Of a stretch of DNA of 31,870 nt, positions 1 to 11,584 are shown in pieces (positions within the stretch are counted from its first letter, which is position 1; every line of letters begins with the position of its first letter). The stretch covers positions 1 through 31,870 of the forward strand of contig FLMG01003171.1 of the NCBI GenBank assembly GCA_900088475.1. The letters run 5' to 3'. This DNA comes from Hyphochytrium catenoides (lineage: Eukaryota > Sar > Hyphochytriomycetes > Hyphochytriales > Hyphochytriaceae). A program made the position numbers and the translations under genes. The notes beneath the pieces are model-generated. The model worked only from the letters and a program-made list of their open reading frames with translations. It was not told the origin of the DNA and did no database searches.

Positions 1-3000
1 TGAAAAACCAAATAGTGAAATTTTGATCACAAACACACAGACAGAAACCCAGACAACACGAAAAAGTCCATTCGTGCTGAAGCCACTGTGGGCTGAAATT
101 GAGGCTCACCCTTCGGGCTCGCAATAACAGGGACTTCATGATAATTATCTGTGAATCGACTCAATGAATGTCTGTCTTGGTGCTCTGCTGATCAATCTGC
201 GCCTCGTTCTATCCTCCTCCTAACAAAGTCCTTTTGCTCAAAAGAAGAGGTCGAGGAATTCTCCTCACATCTCTTCACCCATAAAACAGTTTATATCGGT
301 AAGGACTATGCCTCTGAGAGCTAGGTGTGTACAGAGAGTGATTACTGGCAACGCGCATTGTATCACTCAACACTCTAATGTTAACTATGGATTATTACCA
401 GGAGAGAACAGGTCTCTCTATTAGGAATACATCTCAGTAGTATTCAGGATTCCAAATCCAATAGGGTCCCACAATCTAGACACTACCCTTTCTGGCTTAT
501 AAGCCGAGGAGGAACTCATAATATAATTGTCTCCGAACCCCATACATTCATCAAGTAATATAATGTTTCTTTGTTGTTGTCTACTATCTGCTGTCTGCTG
601 TAGTCACTTTTCATATTATTACAAATTATATGTTGGTGAAAAAGAGATATTGACTAGTAGCAGGCCAAAACTGTTTCACGCAAAAAAGCAGGATCAGAAC
701 TTCAGGATGGCTAGAGACTGTACTGAGATAGAAGCAGACACCGGACAATATTAACTCAATCGATCCTGTCTCTCTAAATAAGAAGAGTCTTCAGGAAGCT
801 CGTCTCTCGCTATGGGTTATGCTCCTCGGAAAACTTGACGCAGAAGCAGTAGCTACCTAATATACGTCCGAGAGAAAACATGCCCGTATTCCTCATTGGT
901 GCAGTGGAGCGTTGAGAGTTAAGGGAAGGCGGAATTTGTGATTACTAGACAATTATCAACAAGAGTTTCGCCTAATACCTCCGTCCACCTTCGAGTATTC
1001 CATACTGTCTTCGCGATCTCCACCTCCCATGCTGTTCATCTCTCCACCCACAAGAGGAGGCTACCCTCTTTTGGTGCAATGGCTGGTGGGTTTCTTGTAT
1101 CAACCAAAGGACGTCCCCGCTGGCAGCGTCAATTTATTATGGAGTTTACAGGGTTAAAAACAGAAGCACAGGAAGCGTTCCCACTCGAGCATGCAACCCA
1201 GAAGAGCGGAACTATAGGGAAAGAAGCAAGAGCGGGGCCGCCTATTGGAAGAGGACAGGACTTCATCAAACGGATAGAATTGCTTGGCACTTGTGCTCTA
1301 TCCTCTAACGTCACTTCACAGTTCCCGGTCAGGCTTCTGCGAATAAATATCAGTAAGGGTGATCTTCCTTAGGCTTGCTGCGCGCCTGCCATTGATTAGC
1401 GTAGTTCGAGTGGGCCGGTGTTGGGCGAATACTTTACAGGCTCTGATCGTTTGAACGCCTGTTAGTTTGAATGAAATTTACAGTGAAAGGCAAAGAAGGG
1501 CCGGATAGTAAGGAGGAGGAGGCCACCTGTTGTTGCATTTTTCTCCCGGACTTGGAGGCTCGATCGAAGGAAATTTTCTCCTGATAATGCTTCCTTTCGC
1601 CATTGGCTATGGACCTATAATAAGGAAGGACCTTATCAATATTATCTATTAGGAAGACATCATGCACGAGAAAAACGACATCTTGAAGTTATGTACTACA
1701 CCGCCGTGGTCAATATGTAGAATCCGGTGGTGACGACAACCCCTCCTGAGGAGGATGGGTGAATCGACTGACGACCGCTCATCTGGGTTCCGGACGTACG
1801 TTTTCGTATCATCTTACACCCTCCTGATAATAAGCAGCTGTGAGTCCCGGCCCTAGCACGACAAAAGTGCAATTCTTGTTAAAATCGCTCGCCCCCACTC
1901 TGAAGGATGAGGCCATGACGGTGCGTACTTACGACTACCGCTTCATTTGACGAGCGGTTGTTGCTTTTGGTTCGGTCTAGGCACTTGGTGTATAGTTATT
2001 TGTTGGTAGATCAATTGTGTAGGAACAATCAGCTTGGGACCAATAATATCTATCACCACCATGCCCACAAGCAGTCCTTGTGGGCCAGTATGGAAGCTTT
2101 ATTAAGGTCCTTCGTTTGAATCCAGATTATTGCTAGTGGGGCAGCAGGAGGTGAAAGAAAAAGATGATGGTTGCCGTCTTTCTTTCCACGAGCTAGCGTT
2201 GCCCTAGCATCTTCCACCGGCATGACTGATGAGGGTGAGTGATCACGCTGCTGGCCACCAGGAAGGAGAGTGAGCAGCAGCATAAAATGGAGGAGACTAT
2301 GAAGAGATGCGCGGCGGTGGTCATGGTCATACTACTACAATCTTAGCACTTGTCATATCAAGCTCAGCGCCATGGTATTTGGTTTTCTGTCGTGGAGGAT
2401 AGTTTAATCCTTTTTTCTTCGATCATGATTGTGCGACTGTATTCACTCTCCATCATCGCAAGCATCATGATCTGATGACTACCGCCAGTAGTAGGAGCAC
2501 TGATAAGCGATCGCATAAGGAGGAACTTCTACGATCAAGCCACTGCAGTAGACAGGGAAGCAACACTATCGAGCCGACCGACTCATTAGTCATCTATCAC
2601 CACAGCAGGACCGTGGCAGCAGCAATAGACGGGGGTCTCTTCTCTTCTTGCCCCACTAACAACGAACTTCTTAACGAGCCAGCCCCTCCTGGTGTTAGTG
2701 AACGGAATAAGAGTCGTTCCTCATGAGTGCCGGGCTGTCGACAGCGCCCGACGAGTAACCCTAGTCATACTGTTGTCGACAGCGTTCGACGAGTAACCCT
2801 AGTCATACTGCTGCGTGACAATAAAGGCATTCTCAATGCCGCCATGATGGCATTAAAACTTTTTAAAGGTGGACGGAGATATGGCTAGAGCAAAGCTAGT
2901 ATGAGAAGGCAAAAACCTAACCGCTCCTTTCTGCCTCGCTACCACCCCCCTAGTGCCTGAATCGCAGTGGACGTTTTAGTTAGCTCCACCGCTACTGAAA

Positions 3001-4825
3001 TTCTCCCACGCATAGGGTTAAAGAAAGAGCAAACTTAAGCAGGGAACGCTCTTCCTACTGTGGCAGCAGACATAATGGGTGATTTCCGCAGCACAGGACA
3101 GAGAGTTAGATAGCAGGGTGAAAGCCGGAGAGTGTGACGTCAAAGGCCGTTCAATACCAGTCGGGCTCGTAGTCCTCGATGCAAATCACTGGGGGAGCCA
3201 CCATCTGTTAGGGGCAGCGATCTGGTGCTCTAGCTACCGGGTAGATGGGCGATAGGAAGAAGGCCATCTTGGCGATGAGTCTCATCACGGGTGTGGTCCG
3301 CCCTAGAAAACGTGGCGTGTGGCGTGAGCAATACGCTGCATGTCGAACCGACCGTGACATTGCATACATGACCTGTCTGCTTCCAGCCAGGGGAGACCGA
3401 AAAAGCTCTGAGCATGATGCAGAGAACATTTGAGTCAGGCATTCACTACTAGTCTATGCGTGGAATACCAGGTAGCAGATAGAGCGTGAATCAAGACACC
3501 TGCATCTGCAATTGCCCCAGCAAGCAGAACAAGACGACGAGCTCCATCCCTATACTTAGCCCCTGCCAAAGACGATTCTGAAGAAGTGTCTATCACGTAT
3601 CTTCTGACAATTGTCCCTGTACACGCCGTAGCAATGAAAGGTTCTCAAGTGTATGCTGGTTGTTGCCATTCTCCCGGTTAGGTATCAACAGAAGAAGCTT
3701 GCTCGGTCTCCTCTGGTATACTAAAAGGCTTAGCAGCGCCTTTTCTCTGAGAATGGAAGCGATGGAATTTGCATCTGGACAGTGGTACCTTGACTTTGTT
3801 TGCCCTGCAAATGTCGGGACTGTGAGTCACACTAAGGACACCGCAGCTAAAGGCAGAGTCCTCGTGAGCACAAGAGCCCATCGAGACTGCAGGACTTTAG
3901 CAAAGCTCGCGTCATCTCCTCTAGCGGGCTCTGCCTCGTGTTCGGCTGCGGATGAAAACTCCATTAGGCTTGGACACCAGGGCCTGCCTCCCTCCTCTTC
4001 TCCGTACTGCGCCCGTTGTGATACTTTCCCTGCTGCTGCAGGAAGGAGGAGGCAGCAAGAGGTGTCCGGGTGCAGATGACAGTCGAAGAAGTCAAAGATC
4101 CTCTCTCTCATGGGTCAGCAGAAGGACGGAGCCGTTCGCCTGCCTTGGGAACGGGAGTAAGTGTCGGCTCTACTACTTCATACAAATCCCAGATGTGTTG
4201 TACTCGTAATGGCTGTACAGGAGGTCGATTGTACACTCGTTTGGCTGTAAAGTGCCCTCTTACCGATACTGTAGGACCGTCGTTACCGGCTCCTGTGGGA
4301 AGGGGTACAGGAAGGAGAGGAGGGAGGAAGGGAGGGAGAGAGATGACGCTTCGGACCGCTGAGCAGCAGGCGGTTACCCTTCACTCCTTCCCTTCACTCC
4401 GTCCTGGCTAGGGTTGTACGCGTTAAGAGGATGCCGCACTGCTCCTCCCTCCCTCGCTCCCTCCCTACACCTGGCCCCCGCTCCTCCGCCTCCAGCGCCG
4501 CTCCGCGCTTCCCTCAACTCCTCCGCCCTGCCCTCACTCCGCAATCCAAAGAGTAGCCACTGTGTGTGGGGCCAATTTGCTTGCGACTCTGGTGTAAGAG
4601 CTCAACCGTCTCTTCCTTAGCTGCCACATTCGCTCCTCCATGCGGTCACCTTTGTTCCCCTTTATCTAAGCCGCACCGGTCCACAGTCTTAGTGTGCAAT
4701 ACTTTTCTCCATCAACTTACGGCTCCTGGTATCCAGGAGCTTGTAGTTGAGGTTCGGTCCTGGAAGGCCCTGGTTCCTGTTCATAGCACTGCGTCTCTGA
4801 AAGCTTTCACACGTTTAGCGGGATA
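1..4825. other. Gene-poor left flank; no supportable gene
   Basis: I see no exon chain, conserved motif or RNA gene in this stretch. Its open frames are short, mostly lack a convincing ATG and resemble no family I know. The first 2 kb are fairly AT-rich with TATA-like patches (for example near 498 and 520). A 38-bp tandem duplication lies at 2736-2811. From about 4310 to 4560 the sequence becomes strongly purine- and then pyrimidine-rich (GGGAGG and CTCCCTCC runs), as is common in upstream regions of compact protist genes; this part probably contains the promoter and 5' UTR of the IFT57 gene that begins at 4826. Degenerate retroelement sequence cannot be excluded in the left part. Confidence 0.5.
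2736..2811. repeat. Tandem duplication, 38-bp unit, two copies
   Basis: Two adjacent 38-bp copies start at 2736 and 2774. They differ at only three positions (CC/TT in the middle and the final base). Each copy starts with the palindrome TGTCGACA and contains the string TAACCCTAGTCATACTG. The repeat lies in the gene-poor left flank, and no function is apparent. Confidence 0.85.
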
Positions 4826-7332
4826 ATGAGCGACGCACTCGATGGCGGAGGTGATGTCGAGGGCGCCAAAAAGGAGCAGCAGTCTGCTGGAGTGGCCTCG
4901 GCTTCCGTGGTAGGTCTCAGCTGTATTTGCCTTCTCTGAACGTTTCTTATATGTGAGGTGTCAGCAGTACGATGCGGTGCAGATGAGTGAGGAGGCAACG
5001 GAGAAGCTCAAGCTGCTGAACTATGAGGAGCATCTTTGCCAGAAGAAAGGCATGGCACCGTTGCACAAAGCTTATTTTGCTATCCCTGACAAGAATGCGA
5101 GGTGCCCTTTACTTTTTGTGCTCGGCCGTTCCTCTTTATCCCATCTAACCCTTTCTGTACCCTTGATCTCTTTCGTTTCTCTTATTCTCCACCTGTACTT
5201 TACCTTTCGCTGTAACCCATAGCATTCAGTTCAAGGCCTTTCTGGATGTCGCAACGTGGCTGCTGAAGCTATGCGGACAGGAGTTCACGGTCGACAAGTT
5301 TGACGACCCAACGACGAGCGTAAACAAACTGCTCCTCGTCGCCAAAAACGCGCTGGGTTTCGAGATGGACTTCCCTGTCACCAAGTTGAAAGTTGGAAGT
5401 GGGGATGCAGTCTGCTCCATGCTTAACTTTCTTTGCGATAAGGTAGAAGGTCTTCTCCGCACTCTATTCTCTCTTGTACTGAGAAAAGCTGGCGCCTGTC
5501 CAGGCACTAGCCTCCAGTGCTCCGAGCTGGGAGAGACCCAAGTATCCCGAAGAGAGCTACCCTGAAGAGGTGAGCTTATACTGTCTCTTCTTCTCCTGTC
5601 ATCCCAACGACGCTGTCTCCATGATTCCGCTTCGTCTTCCGGAACTCTCTCTTTTGTCTGGCTAACCGCTAAGATGTAGGCGGAGGTAGATGAGGAAGCC
5701 GAAGTTGCAGATGTGTCTGAAGAGATTCCTGAGGAGGATGAGCCCGAGGTAAGCCACGCCCCTGCCGCGTACGGAAGATTCTTGCCTAACAAACCAAAAA
5801 GATACTCTATGCAGACTTCTTTGGGAGCAAGCAAATGGAGTCGGAGGATGTCTTGCAGGCGTCCTTCATTGAGGCGAATGTACGTAAATTACGGGTGGAG
5901 AGAGGCTGCAGGGTACCGACACCGAAGACAGAGATGTCAAGATGCCTTTGAATCAGCACTGCTAGATAGCTACCTATGAAACATCAGCGAGTCCATTTGC
6001 AGAGCAGGAGAGGAGCGCCTAAGACGGCGATAAATAGTTCGTCATCAACCTCTCCTTGTCCATCTAAAAAGGCCTATCCCCTTAGGTGGACCCCACGCTG
6101 TGGAAGACAGAACTAGAGCGGGTGGAGTCGCGGCTCAAGGCGAAGATTAAAGATGTTGACATTGTTGGCGAGGAGTGGCGGGCTCACATCGATCAGACCA
6201 AGAAGCACGACGCCGTAAGTCTTATACCCAGTAGGCTGTTAGGGAGAGAAAAGGAAAGGAAAGGATACTGAAGAGTGCAGCTTTTGGAGAAGTAGGTCAT
6301 ACGTACCCGCGTAATCTGCACCGATAACTGCGGATGGAAAGGGGCCAGACGGCAAAGAAACGGCAGTCAGCGATCTCACAACCAATGATGGAGGGCAATG
6401 GTAGGTAACAGCTAATTTCTCTCCTCGCCCAGACGCTTGTCGATCACTTTCCAAACTCTCGGACTGCACTGCAACAAATCACTGACCAAGTGGGACAAGC
6501 GGTGGAACGAATTTCAGGAAAGGAGAAGGCGATAAATTCACAGTTTGACGAGCTGGTAAGCGCCCCGTCCCCTCTCCTGCTCTCGCTTGGGGTATCATGT
6601 GAGGCGCTTCCGGATCGCTGACGATCCCTTCTAGATCGCCGAATATCAGAAAATCTTGGGCCGTACAAATACCTCTCACGAGAAACAACGGAAGGTCTCA
6701 GAGCACATGAGCCAGCTCACGAACGAGCTGGCCGAGCTGTCAGACCAGTTGGAGGACCTCAAGGTAGCAGGCCAGCTTTAACTGTTGCTCGTTTGGTTCG
6801 CCTACCTTGGCCGATATGGACTGCTTTTACTGCTGGAATGATCTTTCCGCTCTTCCCATTCAGTCAATCTTTCCGCTCGCGGCTACCCCCACTCCCTATC
6901 TGCAGCATTCTTCATTACGCTTTTACTTTTTGCTTCCGCTTCACAGTAATATTTGCGCTATAAGAAGTGATCCTCTAACCGCGCGCTACCTACAGTCACA
7001 TATGGATGATAGAGGAAACAGTATGACGGACACTTCGCCACTGGTGAAGATCAAAACCGCACTGCAGACACTCAAGCAAGAGATTAAAGCTTTCGACCTC
7101 AGAATTGGCGTCGTAGGGTACGCCCAAACGATTATATGTCCCCTCATTAGCTTTCCACCTTCCTCCGGGCAGGATTGACTTACATCTTGCTTTTCCCAGA
7201 CACACCCTGATGCAAACGAAGCTGCGCATGAAGCTCACTCAGGACAAGATTGATAGCAAGAAAACCAAGAAGAAGGTTACTTATGAGGACATGGAGCCGG
7301 AGATGGACGTAAGCGAGGACGAGCTCTTTTGA
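4826..7332 (+). CDS. IFT57: Intraflagellar transport protein 57 (IFT57/HIPPI), 11 exons, 429 aa
   Basis: IFT57 is a peripheral subunit of the IFT-B complex, which moves cargo along the axoneme and is needed to build cilia. Exons by my reading: 4826-4909, 4965-5101, 5223-5442, 5504-5569, 5680-5748, 5802-5879, 6086-6214, 6433-6555, 6635-6763, 6996-7117, 7200-7332. All have GT..AG borders and consistent phase. The product is 429 aa, the same length as I recall for the human protein. Family signatures in order are EKLKLLNYEEHL (N-terminal calponin-homology-like domain, about residues 35-150), DFPVTKLKVGSGDAVC, SWERPKYPEESYPEE, an acidic linker, EEWRAHIDQTKKH, then a coiled-coil half with ISGKEKAINSQ and SMTDTSPLVKIKTALQTLKQ near the end. 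The start is the first ATG; exon 1 (28 residues) is not conserved. The gene converges on the membrane-protein gene ending at 7661. Confidence 0.95.
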
Positions 7333-7660
7333 GTAGGAATTATGTGGGAGACTTGGTAGGACACCGGCCACGGACGACTTCAGAGTATAAAATGTGAATG
7401 CTGATATCTATATTACCTCTGAGAAAGACTGCTCGTAGTCAATGAGACCGAGGAAGAGTTGGCAGGCGAGGAAGCAGAGTGCAGTTAAGAAATTCAAAGC
7501 TCTGGCAAACTAGTGAAAGAAAACAAGAGGAAGAGATAAGAGAAGTACTGAAGTAGGAAAGCGGTAGAAGTAGGCCAGTGACAAACCAAAAGCCTCCGGC
7601 CTCATGTAGCTTTGTCCCGCTTCCTTCTCAAAGGACAGGTGCGTGATTATTATAATGCCC
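7333..7660. other. Convergent intergenic spacer (3' UTRs)
   Basis: These 328 bp separate the stop codon of IFT57 (plus strand) from that of the DUF4203-type membrane protein gene (minus strand). The stretch must hold both 3' UTRs, so the transcripts may overlap. I see no further coding signal. Confidence 0.6.
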
Positions 7661-10059
7661 CTAGACAATAGGGACATAGCCTCGCTGCTTGGAGTAGTCA
7701 ATGTGCTACAGGGGCACGCAGTTAGCTACCTTTGTGACGTGAGCAAGACTTGCCCGTAAAGGCAACAGGAAGAGAGACTAAGACGCAGTGGGAAAGCTTT
7801 CTCACCTTGGCGGTCACCAAGAACTGAATGAGCATGCCCAACAGCCCTAATCCAATGGTGGCTCCGAGATATATCCAGTACTGTGAGCATAACAATATGG
7901 ATCGTTAAGTCAGAATCTAGAATAGGGAGAGAGATGTCTAGGACAATCCAAGCTGTACAGTCGGTCTCTTACCTCCTCTGGCACATGCTGTAGATCGTGT
8001 GTGAACTCTGTGATGGCTGGCGGGTACCTGTGTGGCAGCAGCGTATTTAGCCTCAAGTTGGAAAGGAATGCAGGATCGACAGAGCTCGTACCCGCCGTAG
8101 TAGTAGCCAACTACTTTGAGGACCCAGTAAGCACCGGCGAAAGCCGTACAGAGGATGAGGACCGGGCTGGAGATGAAATCGACATCAGAAAAAGGAACCT
8201 CTTGTCAGCCTGTGATGTACCGTCTTATATAACTCTCTTGTCTCTGCCCTCAATTACGGGCATTTCTTCCTCCACTATGCTCTTGTTAGCCCCCTGCCTC
8301 TCTTATTACATCCTGCTGTCGCCCTTCTCAAGATTGAGGCACACTATCACCTCTGTCCCCAGTCTGTCAGCGTTACAGGTAGAGACTGAACACGTACCGC
8401 TCAAACTTCACGGCGAGGAGGCCAACAATCAACCCAGCCAGGCCCATTACCGAGAAGGCTACAAGAGAGCCGTAGGCCGGGTACCAGTCTATTGTATCAT
8501 TCCAGAAACAGATTAAGAAAAGAGGGACGTGCAGGAAAACGACAGCGACCTCACCATATAGCAGGCTAATATAGAGCGTACTGCCAAGAAGCACTCCAAA
8601 GACGGCCCCTGAAGCAGCAGACAAGAAAACCTTTAGTGCTAAATGGAGAACCACCTTGTGGTTCCCTCAACTTGTAGCTCGCGTAAGGATAAAGAATAAG
8701 CCGGTAGCTGGGACACAAATGACCGAGCACAAGATGGCAACGTTATGCAGAATGCGAAGGCAAAGCATGAAGCACAGGGACCAAAGGTTAAGCTCACGAA
8801 TAACCTGTTAAAAAGACGCCCAGCTGCCAGAGCGCCACTGCCACCCAGCCGCCGCCGAGGCCGGCAGCCAGCAAAGCTACCACCTCACCCAGTTCCAAAG
8901 CCGAGACCTGCGTTTCGATTCCATTTATCTGCTGGTAGATCAGCCACCCCTGTGCAGAAGAGAAATAAGCACCAGCACATCGCCGTGGAGCTTGGGTAGG
9001 ACTAACAGATTTGAAGAGATCATGATAAAAGAGAACAAGCCAAGGTTGAAGAGGTAGGAAGCCAGCATTGGAGAGGTAGAAGATTTGGCGAGAGAGGATA
9101 GAACTATCCCATCAGCTGTGAGAAGATAGAGCAGCCAGTCAACTTTAAACTTTGTGTCGAAATGGAAGGCATCGATAGTTCAGCTGACCAGCAGCACTCA
9201 CCAAGAAGATGCCGAGAAGAAAGCCTTGAATGAAGAGAGTCAACCGGAACATACGATAGCCAGCGAAACACTGGGCGTGGCCGGGAGTATCAAGCGCATG
9301 TGAAAGAGAGAAGTTTGATATGTAGCGACAAGAAAACTTTAGTTAGCACAGAGTGGATCAAGGGGAAGATTGGAGGAAGAAAGGAGTCACTTGTAGAGCT
9401 AGAAGGGTTCTGTCCGTCACGAGATAGCAGAGAGCACTGATGAAGAGAGAGCAGCAAGGACAATGGAGCCTTCGCAGAATCGGTCGTCTGGTCTCCCTTA
9501 CCAGAATCGTGGCCCCAAAGCTAATAAGATAGTTGACTGCGTCATCCGTCCACGTGATTCGGACATCCAGCTCGTGAGGTGATGAGGAGGTTGAAGGTTG
9601 GAGAGTAGAAGAGATTGAGGAAGGTGCATCTTGATCTTTTCCTTCAGAGTCCAGGTCAGGACTGCTTTCCTGTTCAGATCCTGCTCTTCCCTCTTTCTCT
9701 CCTTGTTCTCGCTCCCCAACCTTCGAAGCCATCTTTTTCTCCGGCTGATCATCATCAGTATTAGATCTAGACACAGCTTCTTGTTTTACTTTCTCATCCC
9801 GCCCTGCTTTCTCGCTGGTTGTCCTGTCTTTCGCCTTGGTTGTATCTGTGGTGCTGTCTTTCACTCTCTCCGGGCGATCAGCCACTTCCTTTTCGCTTTG
9901 GACCCCATCATTCATTGACAAGACGCCAGGTAAGAGTTCTGAGTTCTGATCGCCCTGGGTCCTAAGCGCCTTTGACTCTTCAGATCGAACGCTACCAGCG
10001 GCGAGGACCAGAAAGAGCGTGGCGCACAGGGCCCCGAGCAGCCGCGTCCTTGTCCTCAT
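7661..10059 (-). CDS. TMEM198/TM7SF3-like (DUF4203-type) membrane protein, 8 exons, 410 aa
   Basis: This is a multi-spanning membrane protein of unknown biochemical role. Exons (minus strand): 10059-9502, 9270-9202, 8949-8805, 8608-8398, 8166-8092, 8027-7973, 7880-7806, 7705-7661; all phases agree. The ATG at 10059 is preferred because it begins a clean signal peptide (MRTRTRLL, then LCATLFLVLAAGS). Residues of about 30-165 form a hydrophilic, Glu/Lys/Ser/Asp-rich region, presumably lumenal or extracellular. From residue 170 follow about seven hydrophobic segments with family-like motifs: CFAGYRMFRLTLFIQGFLLG, a glycine-rich LLAAGLGGGW followed by LGVFLTGAVFGVLLG, FERPVLILCTAFAGAYWV, and YWIYLGATIGLGLLGMLIQF. 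The last exon encodes only HIDYSKQRGYVPIV. Exon 3 ends at a weak donor (GTTATT), but the join there restores the family motif exactly. Family assignment rests on remembered motifs. Confidence 0.85.
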
Positions 10060-10255
10060 CCCGCAACGGATAGGTTTTCTCAAGGTGCTCGCCCCCTGGG
10101 ACTAGAGCATCCTCGCCCCCTGTGCCAGGATATCTCTGTAACTCTTCTTCCCAAGCAGCATCAGGAAATATGAGATGTGACTGGTAGGGAGTGGGAGAGA
10201 CCGAGGCAGCGGCCAGTGTAGTTGTGGCATCAGTGGCGGCGATGCTGCAGGAGGG

Positions 10256-10277
10256 AAGGGCAGGGCAGGGCAGGGCA
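10256..10277. repeat. (GGGCA)n short tandem repeat
   Basis: About four head-to-tail copies of the 5-bp unit GGGCA lie roughly 200 bp upstream of the start of the membrane-protein gene at 10059. This is a simple sequence repeat with no stronger signal. Confidence 0.75.
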
Positions 10278-10467
10278 AGCTGTTTGACAGGGGAAGGAAG
10301 GAGGAAAGGGCAGACACAGGGCCGACATTCTGATGTTAGAATATCCAGCCATCAGAATAGAAAGTCTGTCTCTCAGGAATAAACTTGACTAAGGCATTAG
10401 TTATCAGGAATGCCTAGTGCTTTCTTGACACTCTCGTTCTCCTTCCCAAAGATTTGCACTTGAAAGC

Positions 10468-10489
10468 CCTTCCCTTCCCTTCCCTTCCT
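10468..10489. repeat. (CCCTT)n short tandem repeat
   Basis: About four copies of CCCTT lie in the spacer upstream of the minus-strand membrane-protein gene. Similar CCTTCC/CCCTCC low-complexity tracts precede several genes in this window (around 4440, 13320 and 17090). Confidence 0.75.
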
Positions 10490-11422
10490 CGCCCTGGACC
10501 CATGGCACCCTCACTCACTCAGGGACAGCATCGCGCGGCCAGGGCCCGCGCCACTGACAGGCAAGCAGCAGGAAGATGGTCACAGAAGAACAATCTGAAG
10601 TATAGGACAAGCCGTAAAGGAATCCTCGGCAGAAGAGTGCAGCCTTCGCCAGGCGGTATGATCGCCGAAGGCTGAGCTTAGACTGCTGCCGTGTCTACTC
10701 ACTCCTTCAGCCGGCCGAACTTGGACCCTAGCGAGCTACGACGGTTCGGGCCCTGGCCCACCAGTAGATTGAGAAGAAGACTGTGTGTGGCGAAGATGCT
10801 GACAGTGTAGCTTGGCCCTTTCGCTTTGGCTCGTCTTTTAATTCAATGTATCCATCGTTTTATGCCTCTCACCTATGTCACTGCTGCAACGTCTCGCGTG
10901 TTATGCCCCCCTCTCTCTCAATACCTAGAATCTCTATCTCTTTCCTACGGCAGTTTGATATTCTAGCGTATGGAACTGCCAGGCGTCTTCTTTGAATGTA
11001 AGGATCCTCCCTTCGATACACCCGGAAGATGTTTGAAGAGTCATTCCGCGTCAAGGACTGGCTCCCGCAAAGACAACGGCAAGGAATGTACATCAAAGAA
11101 GTTGTCAAGTGCTCTCGATGTTGGCGTTTGTCGCCATTTGATTGGACGAGGGTAGAGATGAGCTAGGTCAACTCTAACATGCGCCCGTCCTCACGGCTTT
11201 TGCAAGGTTTAGGGCAATTTCACTGCAGCAGGATACTGCGGGCTGAGTAGCATCCTTTCTATGTGGGGTCATCGGGACTCATAGAGGGTGGAGCCTATGA
11301 TAAGGCATTTACTAACCTTGAGGGCTCCGAGGTGTAGGCAGCTGACCTCAGCTAGTTGGACCTCAGCCATGGGTTTCGACCGCTCAGGAGAATACCAGCA
11401 GACCTAACGAGGAGAGGCGCTG

Positions 11423-11481
11423 TTTCACGCAAAAAGGAGAGATGTCGAAGTGCTTCCACGACATCCATCCTCAGCGTGAAA
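11423..11481. repeat. Imperfect inverted repeat (stem-loop) in probable 3' UTR
   Basis: The left arm has TTTCACGC at 11423-11430 and GATGTCG at 11441-11447. These are mirrored on the right by CGACATC at 11459-11465 and GCGTGAAA at 11474-11481. Between these two perfect blocks, AGGAGA opposite CATCCT extends the pairing with a few mismatches. The loop is about 11 nt (11448-11458). The hairpin starts 104 nt beyond the stop codon of the minus-strand gene at 11585, so it would lie in that gene's 3' UTR if transcribed. Confidence 0.7.
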
Positions 11482-11584
11482 TCATGCTCAGCTTTCTCTT
11501 CTAGAGCACAATGCTGTCGGAGGGCTTAACCAGACATGGCTGGAGCTCTAAAGAAAGGTTACCGTCCGCCCGCTTGAGCTCGGG

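Larger units (their letters stand above)
10060..11584. other. Spacer between two minus-strand genes
   Basis: This stretch should contain the promoter and 5' UTR of the membrane-protein gene (start 10059) and the 3' UTR of the 306-aa gene (stop 11585). It carries a GGGCA tandem run at about 10256-10277, a CCCTT run at about 10468-10489, and a strong imperfect hairpin at 11423-11481. A 45-codon ATG-initiated frame at 11029-11166 on the plus strand is the only possible coding signal; I list it as an observation, not as a gene. Confidence 0.5.

Noticed and set aside
671-686. A 16-nt string (CTGTTTCACGCAAAAA) shared with the hairpin arm at 11420-11435
   Set aside because: One exact 16-mer pair in 32 kb is near what chance allows, and the flanks do not match. 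A genome-wide search would be needed to claim a repeat family.
378-760. Possible LTR-like segment with TGTTAAC start and a TATA-like box near 498
   Set aside because: I found no matching CA end, target-site duplication, second LTR or retroelement protein.
938-1372. Plus-strand open frame of 144 codons
   Set aside because: It starts at a GTG codon, shows no recognisable domain and has no splice context; it is most likely a chance frame.
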